Of a stretch of DNA of 39,541 nucleotides, positions 1 to 7,607 are shown piece after piece. Each line of letters begins with the position of its first letter. The stretch's first letter is position 1. The translations under genes were made by a program, and so were the position numbers. The DNA comes from a virus, in the IMG/VR virus record IMGVR_UViG_3300046744_000023, positions 1 through 39,541 of that record, one strand, 5' to 3'. The notes beneath the pieces are model-generated. The model was not told where the DNA came from, ran no database searches, and saw only the letters and a list, made by a program, of their open reading frames with translations.

Positions 1-127
1 CATCAAACGATGCTTCATATACTTTACCGATCTCAGTAGTAATACTTTGACGGGCTGTTCCTTGTGAAGAACCAGAATTTTCTACTTCTAAGCGTTGGTT
101 GTTAATAGATAAATTTGCATTACTGGC
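1..127. repeat. 127-base exact direct repeat, copy 1 (window end)
   Basis: Bases 1-127 are identical, base for base, to 31046-31172; the first difference is at 128 (g) against 31173 (a). Both copies lie inside fibre coding sequence in the same frame. After 128 the two genes stay similar but no longer identical. An exact match that begins at the first base of the window is typical of a contig that starts on a repeated assembly k-mer. Confidence 0.97.
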
Positions 128-1981
128 GATCCAATCATCTAACGCACTAGCGTCGTCAAATGTTCCGCTATCCACCAGTTCAGAGCCTATATACTGCGGC
201 GTAGGCCACGGTAGGTTAGCCGATGGGATCGTGAAGGTTTCTGCCGCTCTGCTGACAGACGAGCCAGACGTTGGAATTAGCGATGAGGGTGTGGAGCCAG
301 ATTCAGTTTGCGCCCCGAATAAATAGATTCCAGAAGTGCCGTCACCTGTATAGCTAGTTGCATTGTCAGCATTGGCAACTTTAATGTCAGTAGTAGCGCT
401 TGATGTTGGCGTTCCAGTAATAGAGCATCTGTACCAACCATTACCATAGTCTTCAATTCTTGCAGTGACTGCGTTTTGTACTGTACCTAAAACACCGTTT
501 TCAAGATCGAACCAAGCCTGTCCGTTGCTAAATCCTGCAAAATTTATATTGCCCCAGCTTCGTTCTGCTTTTTTCATAAAGCAAGACATTGTGCTTGTAG
601 TGCCGCCAACCGCTTGAGCGCCTTGTACTCTATGTGCGCTTCCAGATGAGTCTTCAATTAACTTGAAAGAGTTGGTTGTACCGTCTGGTGCTGTAATATT
701 TGTTGCCGCACTGATGCTTGCTCCTGATGTAGTCCATGATCCAACACTAAAGTCTGAGCTATTAAGAATCAAATTAACCCTAGACTCAGACTCAGCCAGT
801 ACGCCCTCGTTAACCCATGCAGAGCCGTTGTAGACGTGGTGGCCTACTCTTGGGAGGTACTTGTCAGAAGACGTTGTAGGGACGTATGAGTCCCCACGAT
901 CAGGGTTGTCTACCATGCCGCCTAAGTCTGAACGGTAAGAGCGAATACGAGTAACGGTAACGCTTTCAGTTCCATCAGGATCAACAATTCTATTTATACC
1001 TGATACCTCAGACAAGCCCATTGTAAGATAGCCATTTAAATCAGTGCCATCTAATTCAAACTCAATAGCGCATAAAAACCCTTCAGAGGTAGCTGTGATT
1101 GTTGCTGTGTGTTGCGATGCTTCTGTATTTACAGAGCCACTTTGAATATCAAACACGCTTATTCCGTTTGCATTCGCATCAAAAATTTGAGTTTGCAGGG
1201 TAAGGTATTGAACGGTAGTGCTTGTTGTTTCTACTGCAAAAACATACGTTCCTTTTTGAGTAAAGGTTTGTAAAACACGAGCATAGGGCGTTTGAGCCCC
1301 TGATTGAGCCGTGGCAGTTAAAGTATTATTTGTTGTCCACGATGCGTCGTTAGTGCTTGTAAGAGATGATGATGGGGCCTCAGAGTAACTCAACAGATTA
1401 TGCGGAGCCCACTTCAAAACTGGCATCTCGCGGACGGATACGTTGTCTATGGAGCCTACGAAATCATTACTTGCTGTCATGCGAACATCGTCAGTTCCAG
1501 CGCAGGTAATAAGCTCTCTGTATGTTCCTGTTGCAGTTCTGGTTGTTCCTACTCCATTCGTTCCTAGCCTTGCAGTAATACTACCTGCTGATCTGCTAAC
1601 AACAGTAAAAGTAATTTCGTATGTAGTACCGATTGTCAGTATGTCTACTGCTTGTAATGCGCTAGAAGAAGACTGAGAGCCGTCAGAGCTAGCAACGCCA
1701 TCAGCAATACTCCAGCCCGTACCCTTAGTCCAGTCCGAATCTGAGTCGAACCCACCATTGGTTACAAGCTGAGGCCCATAGCCGTCCGTCATAGTGGCAT
1801 TGCCAGCACGGGCGTGGGTGACTGCATTAGCAAGCGTCTTACTGCCGCCACTGGCTAAGTAGTAGTTATCAGCAAAGTCCAACAGTAACTTCGGATACTT
1901 ACCGCCAACACCAGCCTCTCTCAACTGCTGGTTGATACGGTTAGGGCTTCGCTGAATGTTTATCCCAATATTAACTGACAC
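1..1981 (-). CDS. tail fibre / receptor-binding protein, partial (C-terminus beyond left end)
   Basis: Structural fibre protein, probably host binding at the tail tip. It starts at GTG 1981, sharing a base with the TAG stop of the upstream gene, with an AAGGAG Shine-Dalgarno about 8 bases before. It reads open for 660 codons to the window edge. The N-terminal 75 residues or so are unlike the fibre at 30318-33053, but the rest follows it: THAR...ATMTDGYGP, then a jelly-roll carbohydrate-binding-like domain ending in DNVSVREMP, a KWAPHNLLSYSEAPSSS segment and a second lectin-like domain. Joining base 1 to 31045 gives one continuous frame of 902 residues. It is last in the tail operon, as expected for a fibre. 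Fibre identity is by paralogy and repeated beta domains; receptor type is unknown. Confidence 0.85.
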   Translation of the reverse strand, partial: MSVNIGINIQRSPNRINQQLREAGVGGKYPKLLLDFADNYYLASGGSKTLANAVTHARAGNATMTDGYGPQLVTNGGFDSDSDWTKGTGWSIADGVASSDGSQSSSSALQAVDILTIGTTYEITFTVVSRSAGSITARLGTNGVGTTRTATGTYRELITCAGTDDVRMTASNDFVGSIDNVSVREMPVLKWAPHNLLSYSEAPSSSLTSTNDASWTTNNTLTATAQSGAQTPYARVLQTFTQKGTYVFAVETTSTTVQYLTLQTQIFDANANGISVFDIQSGSVNTEASQHTATITATSEGFLCAIEFELDGTDLNGYLTMGLSEVSGINRIVDPDGTESVTVTRIRSYRSDLGGMVDNPDRGDSYVPTTSSDKYLPRVGHHVYNGSAWVNEGVLAESESRVNLILNSSDFSVGSWTTSGASISAATNITAPDGTTNSFKLIEDSSGSAHRVQGAQAVGGTTSTMSCFMKKAERSWGNINFAGFSNGQAWFDLENGVLGTVQNAVTARIEDYGNGWYRCSITGTPTSSATTDIKVANADNATSYTGDGTSGIYLFGAQTESGSTPSSLIPTSGSSVSRAAETFTIPSANLPWPTPQYIGSELVDSGTFDDASALDDWIASNANLSINNQRLEVENSGSSQGTARQSITTEIGKVYEASFD

Positions 1982-2244
1982 TAGTTAGACTCCTTCGGAT
2001 AGCTTTCAATAGCGCCATCAACACTTGTCGATTGCACTAGCGATACTTTCACACCGTCTTTTGGAACAATTTTTAACGACTGAATTACGCCGTTTTGCGG
2101 TAAAAGACTGACTGACGACGCAACGCTATTAAAAGGTGCAACGCTTATCTGCTTTGATGTGAAACTCGCAGTTCCGCTGATTGTTGTGCCTGCATCTAAA
2201 GTAATCGCGTAGTTTGTCCGCGTTGGGCTTGTAAGGTTAATCAT
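1981..2244 (-). CDS. small hypothetical protein of the fibre cluster
   Basis: An 87-residue protein rich in Ser, Thr and Val with alternating beta-strand patterns and no cysteines or membrane segment. I do not recognise a family. Its start overlaps the end of the upstream Ig-like gene by 8 bases and its TAG stop overlaps the GTG start of the fibre by one base, so it is translationally coupled on both sides. Position between a baseplate-like Ig protein and the fibre suggests a virion or fibre-attachment role, but this is inference only. Confidence 0.6.
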   Translation of the reverse strand: MINLTSPTRTNYAITLDAGTTISGTASFTSKQISVAPFNSVASSVSLLPQNGVIQSLKIVPKDGVKVSLVQSTSVDGAIESYPKESN

Positions 2245-2554
2245 ACGTGATGTCTTCTATCAGCTTTAGCTTGAACGTCTCAGTAGAAAATATGTCACCA
2301 GCCGCATCGGTAAACTCGATATCGCACGAGTGTGTGCCGACTGTCCAGCTTGCAGTGCTGGTAGCGGTAGCTGTTAGGCTAAAGACACCACCGCTTGCGT
2401 TAGTCACTGTCGTAGTCAGCGTGGCAATCAACGTCGTTTTCTGACGGATCTGCGCTCGTATGCTGAAATCAGATATGTCTACGGCAGTCGCATTTTCGGT
2501 GAGCGTAATAACCCACTCCAGCGTATCGCCTTTCTTGTGGGTAATCTCTGCCAT
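2237..2554 (-). CDS. Ig-like baseplate/fibre-attachment domain protein (BppU N-terminal type)
   Basis: A 105-residue single beta-sandwich domain. It opens with KKGDTLEWVITLT, followed by VDISDFSIRAQIR, SWTVGTHSCDIEF and a last strand STETFKLKLIEDIT. This layout matches small phage proteins resembling the N-terminal domain of baseplate upper protein BppU, which anchor fibres to the tail tip. It sits between a spike base protein and the fibre genes with a 2-base gap upstream, which fits an adaptor role. Family assignment is from pattern memory. Confidence 0.7.
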   Translation of the reverse strand: MAEITHKKGDTLEWVITLTENATAVDISDFSIRAQIRQKTTLIATLTTTVTNASGGVFSLTATATSTASWTVGTHSCDIEFTDAAGDIFSTETFKLKLIEDITYD

Positions 2555-2556
2555 GT

Positions 2557-2835
2557 TTAGCCTACTACGAGAGCGTGGATGCCTGTTGCAGTTGTGCCTG
2601 TGCTTTTTACGCGCTTAACTGAACAAGTCAGCGTGTGAAAGTCAGGTACAGTGACAGTGCGCTCGTTGCCGTCTACGTTAAGAAAAACAACATCGCCGCC
2701 AGTCTCGATATACAAGCCGATAGCGATATTGTTAGCGCCTACGTTGTCGGTGCTGTCGTTAGTCGTTACCTCAATCATGTCGTAAACGAGGCCCGACTGA
2801 TTAGGTGACGCCGCAAATACAAACGGGTTTGCCAT
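2557..2835 (-). CDS. spike base protein, RCAP_Rcc01079-like
   Basis: A 92-residue protein with the pattern of the small spike base proteins first named in the Rhodobacter gene transfer agent: IAIGLYIETGGDVVF, then TVTVPDFHTLTCSVKRV and STGTTATGIHALV near the C-terminus. In that family the protein sits at the base of a head or tail spike. A strong AGGAGG-type ribosome site lies just before the start, and a TGATATAAT extended -10 lies about 25-33 bases upstream, so it may be the first gene of a separately promoted distal fibre unit. Confidence 0.75.
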   Translation of the reverse strand: MANPFVFAASPNQSGLVYDMIEVTTNDSTDNVGANNIAIGLYIETGGDVVFLNVDGNERTVTVPDFHTLTCSVKRVKSTGTTATGIHALVVG

Positions 2836-2859
2836 GTTAAAATCCTCCTGAGTAGCGCA

Positions 2860-2868
2860 ATTATATCA
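2860..2868 (-). promoter_or_regulatory. candidate extended -10 promoter before spike and fibre genes
   Basis: On the minus strand TGATATAAT gives a perfect TATAAT box with an upstream TG, in the 37-base gap before the spike base gene. No good -35 box is present at 16-18 bases, so recognition would rely on the extended -10. A 10-base palindrome TCCTTAAGGA (2870-2879) lies directly upstream. Confidence 0.4.
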
Positions 2869-2872
2869 TTCC

Positions 2873-3064
2873 TTAAGGATCAATATACGCAAGAATGCTC
2901 GGCTCGTTGGTTTCGGTGTTAATGTATGAGGCAAGCCAATACTGCAACACGTCACTTAAAGACTGAGAGGCAACCGCCGCCTCTGCCTCTGCCATCGTGT
3001 CATAGGTAGCTAAAACGATTTCTTCGTTGTCGGTTGAGCGTGTATAGCCTAGCGTGAAACTCAT
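2873..3064 (-). CDS. small hypothetical tail-region protein
   Basis: A 63-residue protein with no recognised family. It is acidic, has an alpha-helical middle (TMAEAEAAVASQSLSDVLQY) and no membrane segment. It begins 2 bases after the stop of the large tail tip gene and ends before a likely promoter, so it is the last gene of the main tail transcription unit. Composition and tight packing support it as real; the function is unknown. Confidence 0.6.
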   Translation of the reverse strand: MSFTLGYTRSTDNEEIVLATYDTMAEAEAAVASQSLSDVLQYWLASYINTETNEPSILAYIDP

Positions 3065-3066
3065 AA

Positions 3067-5976
3067 CTACCTCGTAAACTGTATCTGTCCCGCAAGGCCA
3101 ACGCCCATTGTCGCGGTGCCACTCGTGAGATGGTAGTACTTTGCGCGAACACGGTAATCCTCTTCTGAATCACTTGCCGATAGCGGCTGAAACATAAAGT
3201 GATTTGCTGATCCCGTAATACCTAAAACATTGTAACGAGGCTCCGACAGTGGCGCATAAGTTAACCATGTGCCCGCCGATGTCCACTTGTCCGCGTTGTA
3301 ATAGATGTCGCCCGAGCTAATAACCGTGCTACTTGCGTAGATAATGCGAGTCCTATCTGTGCTGGTTTGATATTCAACAGACACTACGTTGTATACAGCA
3401 CTAGGTGAGGTGGCTGACGTCGCGATACCGCCGTACATATCTAGTTCCGCCATTACATTGCCAGCAACTTCGATGTATCGTGCGCCCTGCGCTACGCCAT
3501 CATTTGCAACAACTGTCCCAAGTGATGTGCCTGTTGTCGCGCCTTTGCTTTTACGCTCTACTCTAACGCCAACCGTAAAGTCACCCGATGGATTGTTCGC
3601 GGTAAGCGTAAACATCGCCATCAGCAAAGCACGTTTTTTCACGTCAGACTCAGGCGCAGGCGTGCTAAATGAGCCAAACGTCGTTAACGAAGTTGATAGC
3701 GTCGTGCTGAGTGCATTGTAGATGCCAAACGTAATTGCCTCAGATACCGCGCCGTCTATTTCCTCTGACTTGGGTAGCTGAATGCTTTCGTATTCTGGGC
3801 CGACAGTCGTAGAGACGTTTCCTGAGAAATCCACAGCCTCAAGCCAAAAATACTTAATTGTGCCTTTGCCCTCGCCAGACGCGGCAGGGTATACAAACTC
3901 CGTGCCATTAATCTGTGCGACAGGGCTTGCAGGTTTCGTTATCGAACTAGCCACATAAATCTGCACATAGGCTAAGTCTGCGTCAGTTGGGTTAGTCCAC
4001 TGAACGGTGAGGTTTTTCAGCCCGCTAGTAATCTCGACGTTAGTAACAGGGCTTGGTGCTGTTGTGTCGCCTGTAAATGGTTTGTTAAGTAGTGTCGCGC
4101 CTGTGCTGGTAACACCTAATAGATTCTGAACCTGTACGCGGAAGTCGTAGTTTTGCGTAACATCTAAGCCAGACAACAGAATGCGCGGCTCTTTAGTCTC
4201 TGCGTGAAAATAGTTAGTTGTACCGTTGACGTTGTAACGCACCTTGTAAAAATCAATGAATGCGTCGTCAGGTGCTGTCCAAGTGAGTTCCGTTGTGGTT
4301 TTTGTGGCACCGTCAGGGCCGAGTAAGGCGATTTCGCTCTTTGCTAAATTTGTTACATTGTTAACTGTGCGCCCGTCGTATAAATCAAGCACTCCACCGC
4401 TTAAAAAGTCCTGTTCGTCGCTGGTTGCCCAATCGTAGATAGCCGCCGCCGTCTCAATAAGCTGAACATTGACAGCAAGATCGCCGCCAGAATTAATAGC
4501 TAACGAGTAATCAATAACTTCAAAAATCTTTTCGTCGTAGCCCAAACGCTCGTTAGTCAGCTTGATCGTGTCACCGACTTTAACCTGCAAGCCTTTGAGG
4601 TTTACCGTCATTGTTACGACAACTTGCTGGCGTGACTTTAGCAAGGCTATTTTTGCGAGCCGCTGTGCCTGTCGGTTATCAGTAACAAAAGGCAAGGGCA
4701 TATCTAAATAAATAGGATCGCCGTCCTCATCCTCGTAGCTAGAGCTAATCTGTGCAGGGTAATCGAGAACCTTGTAGTTTTTTTCTTGAGATACAAAAAT
4801 GCCTTTAACACCGTTGTAGGCACCGCGCCGTGACTGCTTTGTTTGTGTCTGTATGTCAGATACGCAATCGGCCTCTGTAAATTCAATAGTAGGTGCTAAG
4901 TAAGCTGTGCCAGTGCCACTTCCTGCACCTGTAGCCGTAAACTCCAAATCGACAACATTGTCATCGGCACCAATAGCAGTAAAGTCAGTGTCTCCGATAG
5001 TAAGAATTCTGTACTTAGTGCCGACAACAAAGCTACCCGCGTCAACGGCAAGTACGCCTGCGGCATCTATGAAGTACTTCCCGCCTGAGTAGCTTACGCT
5101 TCCACCCATAGCAGACAAGATCTGCTCGATGTTCGACTTTATTTGATTGTCAGTGTTCATCACGCCGTTACATTCATAGCGTGTATGCGTCCCGCCGCCA
5201 TTAAGTGCTACGTCCTCGTCACAAAGGTTTGCCGCCGCTGTTAAGGCTGTCTCGTCGATAAGCGTGTGATCCTCGCCAAGCCCGTACTTTTTATCTACTA
5301 AATAGTCACGCACGCAAAGCGCAGGGTTATCGGAGTAAGTCCATGTGGTGTCGTCTGTGGCGCTATGGCCGCTTTCTCTCGGATCGTAAACCTTTTTGCC
5401 TTTAACAATAGCAGTGATGTTAGGCACGCCCTGCGGAAACTTGTCTTGATCCCACTTGAGCTTAAAGTGAGCATAGGCCATGTCATTCAAAACGTGATTG
5501 TCAGTCCACTCAGAAAACGCGCTAACAAGCGTTTCGTCTGCTGTCGTCTGTGATCCATCGAATGTTGTCACAGTGACGTAACCAGTCCAGTCGCTTGTAA
5601 CCGCACCATTTTCATACGCCCTGAAGTCATTGAACCAAAACTCTTCGAACGACTCGATTTCGTGAGCGGCGAACACGATCACAAGGTGCAGAAATTCGTT
5701 ATTCGTTCCTGAATGCTGAATGTAAACGATTTGCCCGCCAACTCTGATCTGCCCATAGACTATCTGCCGTGGCCCTGCTGGATTCCTCGTGGTTTCAGTA
5801 ATTCCCCTCAGCTGTGCGCCTAAATTTGGTTTAGGTGCTAAGGCGCGAGAAACCATAGACAAGCCAGCGCCAATCGCAAATGCGGTTGCAAATTGCGCGA
5901 ACGTGATCGCTTGGAAGCCGATATAAGCCGCCGCACTTAACGCGCTAGATAGCCCTGCAACTGCCGCAATAGCCAT
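3067..5976 (-). CDS. tail tip attachment protein (lambda J / phage-tail_3 type)
   Basis: A 969-residue central tail tip protein that caps the tail, carries fibres and contacts the host. Residues 1-45 are hydrophobic and Gly/Ala-rich. Residues 60-300 hold the conserved J-type core (NPAGPRQIVYGQIRVGG, then WDQDKFPQGVPNITAIVKG). Residues 545-635 and 640-730 look like two fibronectin type III domains, for example PSPVTNVEITSGLKNLTVQW. The C-terminal 240 residues are variable. A separate Gly/Thr-rich module of about 50 residues (310-360, containing GDTDFTAIGADDN and GTGTAY) interrupts the core beta region. Order after tape measure and two tip proteins is that of lambda H-M-L-(K/I)-J. Confidence 0.88.
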   Translation of the reverse strand: MAIAAVAGLSSALSAAAYIGFQAITFAQFATAFAIGAGLSMVSRALAPKPNLGAQLRGITETTRNPAGPRQIVYGQIRVGGQIVYIQHSGTNNEFLHLVIVFAAHEIESFEEFWFNDFRAYENGAVTSDWTGYVTVTTFDGSQTTADETLVSAFSEWTDNHVLNDMAYAHFKLKWDQDKFPQGVPNITAIVKGKKVYDPRESGHSATDDTTWTYSDNPALCVRDYLVDKKYGLGEDHTLIDETALTAAANLCDEDVALNGGGTHTRYECNGVMNTDNQIKSNIEQILSAMGGSVSYSGGKYFIDAAGVLAVDAGSFVVGTKYRILTIGDTDFTAIGADDNVVDLEFTATGAGSGTGTAYLAPTIEFTEADCVSDIQTQTKQSRRGAYNGVKGIFVSQEKNYKVLDYPAQISSSYEDEDGDPIYLDMPLPFVTDNRQAQRLAKIALLKSRQQVVVTMTVNLKGLQVKVGDTIKLTNERLGYDEKIFEVIDYSLAINSGGDLAVNVQLIETAAAIYDWATSDEQDFLSGGVLDLYDGRTVNNVTNLAKSEIALLGPDGATKTTTELTWTAPDDAFIDFYKVRYNVNGTTNYFHAETKEPRILLSGLDVTQNYDFRVQVQNLLGVTSTGATLLNKPFTGDTTAPSPVTNVEITSGLKNLTVQWTNPTDADLAYVQIYVASSITKPASPVAQINGTEFVYPAASGEGKGTIKYFWLEAVDFSGNVSTTVGPEYESIQLPKSEEIDGAVSEAITFGIYNALSTTLSTSLTTFGSFSTPAPESDVKKRALLMAMFTLTANNPSGDFTVGVRVERKSKGATTGTSLGTVVANDGVAQGARYIEVAGNVMAELDMYGGIATSATSPSAVYNVVSVEYQTSTDRTRIIYASSTVISSGDIYYNADKWTSAGTWLTYAPLSEPRYNVLGITGSANHFMFQPLSASDSEEDYRVRAKYYHLTSGTATMGVGLAGQIQFTR

Positions 5977-5980
5977 GTAT

Positions 5981-6430
5981 TTACCTCAGCATTAAAGAGT
6001 AGACGCGCTCGATTTCCTCAAAGCCTAGACGCTCTAATATTGCGTCAAAAGGCTGGTGCGCTTTTGTGTTGATATGTACTTTAGTAACGCCTTCTGCCTC
6101 TAGTGCGTCCAGCGCAAACTTAATCAGCTTCACGCCTGTCAGTCCCTTTCGAGCGGCCTTAGTCAAAAAGATTATGTCGTTGTTGGCAAACAAGTGATCG
6201 CGATAATGAAGCGACTTGCTAACGATGACAACAAAATAGCCCATGAGCTTGCCGTCTTTGCGTGCTGTAAACACGCGCAACGCGTTAATCTTGTCCAGCT
6301 CTGCGTAGGCTCGCCAATCAGGGTTAAGCTTTATCTTGTCTTTGTTGAGCGCAATCTCTTCATAATGTTGCTGTAAGAGCGGCTCTGCTTCCCGTTTTAC
6401 CTGTGCTAATGCCTCTAGTGCAAAGTCCAT
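5981..6430 (-). CDS. GNAT-type acetyltransferase-like protein in the tail module
   Basis: A 149-residue protein resembling GNAT N-acetyltransferases: strands RVFTARKDGKLMGYFVVIVS, a motif A-like TKAARKGLTGVKLIKFALDA helix region, and a closing HQPFDAILERLGFEEIE strand-helix typical of the fold's C-terminus. Phages often carry such a gene between the L-like and J-like tail genes; in those cases it is thought to act in assembly or to modify a host or phage protein, but the substrate is unknown. The usual Q/RxxGxG/A acetyl-CoA loop is only loosely kept (ARKGLTG). Confidence 0.7.
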   Translation of the reverse strand: MDFALEALAQVKREAEPLLQQHYEEIALNKDKIKLNPDWRAYAELDKINALRVFTARKDGKLMGYFVVIVSKSLHYRDHLFANNDIIFLTKAARKGLTGVKLIKFALDALEAEGVTKVHINTKAHQPFDAILERLGFEEIERVYSLMLR

Positions 6431-6441
6431 GCTATGCCTCC

Positions 6442-7071
6442 TTATGGCCGCTGTGTGTTTTCCGCTGGGAAGTCACCGCCACCAGAATTTCCACCGCCGC
6501 TTGCGCCCACTTTGTTGCGGCCCCAAATGATTTCTTTTTCCTGCATCTCAGCAACAAACTCTAATCCCTTGTCATCGGGATAATCAATCTTTTGATCTTC
6601 AGCCGTATAGCGTCTGCCGCGTGTGCGCTCAAACTCGATTAAACGGTTTTCGACAGTAATTTGTATTGTCGCCGTCTCAGCACCGTCGTTAATTACCATC
6701 GTGTCCATGAAGCCACTGAAGAGAATGACAGGATTAGCAGTGACATCACCCTCTGAGTCGATAGCACCTAACAGCACTTTTAGCTCGCGGCCTTGATAGT
6801 CCTCGTCCCTAGCCTTGCTAATTAGCGGCTCCGTAATGCCAGACAAAGCAACAGTAAGGCCGTTGGCCTGTAGCTCTGCGCTCTCTGCAATTTCACCAAT
6901 CTGCAACAGCGTACCTGCGCCAACATACTCAACACTATCCACCGTTAGGTTACCGATGCCGCTCCACAGGTTTAGATCGCCGCTATCAAATGCACATTGC
7001 ACAAGCGTAATAGGACGGACTAAATCGGCAGTAACTGCCGACTTCATCGCCGTTGTTAGTTCTCTACTCAT
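6442..7071 (-). CDS. minor tail tip protein (lambda L / DUF2163-like)
   Basis: A 209-residue tail tip protein whose N-terminal 165 residues form a beta-rich domain with the pattern of hub-type proteins: ITLVQCAFDSGDLNLWSG, then YVGAGTLLQIGEIAESAELQ and ENRLIEFERTRGRRYTAEDQ. The family is proposed to form a ring below the distal tail protein. The C-terminus is a Gly/Asn-rich tail. It overlaps the upstream gene by 4 bases. The sequence shows no catalytic motif; a structural role follows from order and the FERxRxRRYT-type ending shared with DUF2163-like proteins. Confidence 0.75.
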   Translation of the reverse strand: MSRELTTAMKSAVTADLVRPITLVQCAFDSGDLNLWSGIGNLTVDSVEYVGAGTLLQIGEIAESAELQANGLTVALSGITEPLISKARDEDYQGRELKVLLGAIDSEGDVTANPVILFSGFMDTMVINDGAETATIQITVENRLIEFERTRGRRYTAEDQKIDYPDDKGLEFVAEMQEKEIIWGRNKVGASGGGNSGGGDFPAENTQRP

Positions 7072-7607
7072 ATCGCCTCAACGCACGCAAAGGTAAAGCC
7101 GTACAAGCTGGCTTGATTTATGCTCCACTCAATCTCATTAGATGCAAGTCGCCATGAGCCTTTAGGCAGTGAAAAGTCCATCGAGGTAGTAGCAGTGATC
7201 GCTGTTCTAAGTGGCGGCATGATGTCAAAGGTGGACTCTGCCACCTCAGTGATAATGTACAGGACACCATTAACCTCGAAGTAGTCACCAGCAACAGCAC
7301 CCGCTACCGATCCCGTCACCGTTGTCGCGTTACGCGCACCGCTGGTAATCGTGCCGACAGCCGTGACATTGTGCAGAGGATTGCCCATCGTAAACGTGTT
7401 GGCCTGCCCTCTGAGTGACGCAAAAAACGCTTCCATCTGCTTGGCATCTGATCGGGTTAACGGCGGCAGTGTTACCTCAGCCTCCCACCTTACGCCTTGG
7501 TGCTGATAGGTTTGTTGATCGAAAGTAAAAGGCGATTGACTAACTGACGTTGCAGAGCGAAGCCGCATCGTCATCGAGGTAAAGCCGATATCAGGAAACG
7601 CCGCCAT
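7068..7607 (-). CDS. distal tail / minor tail protein (lambda M position)
   Basis: A 179-residue protein directly after the tape measure gene (their ends share one base). RWEAEVTLPPLTRSDAKQME followed by AFFASLRGQANTF is the pattern of phage distal tail proteins, in which a short beta domain binds the end of the tube. A C-terminal beta domain includes FSLPKGSWRLASNEIEWSI. Position equals lambda M or a Dit protein. Role: joins the tube to the tip complex. Confidence 0.72.
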   Translation of the reverse strand: MAAFPDIGFTSMTMRLRSATSVSQSPFTFDQQTYQHQGVRWEAEVTLPPLTRSDAKQMEAFFASLRGQANTFTMGNPLHNVTAVGTITSGARNATTVTGSVAGAVAGDYFEVNGVLYIITEVAESTFDIMPPLRTAITATTSMDFSLPKGSWRLASNEIEWSINQASLYGFTFACVEAI

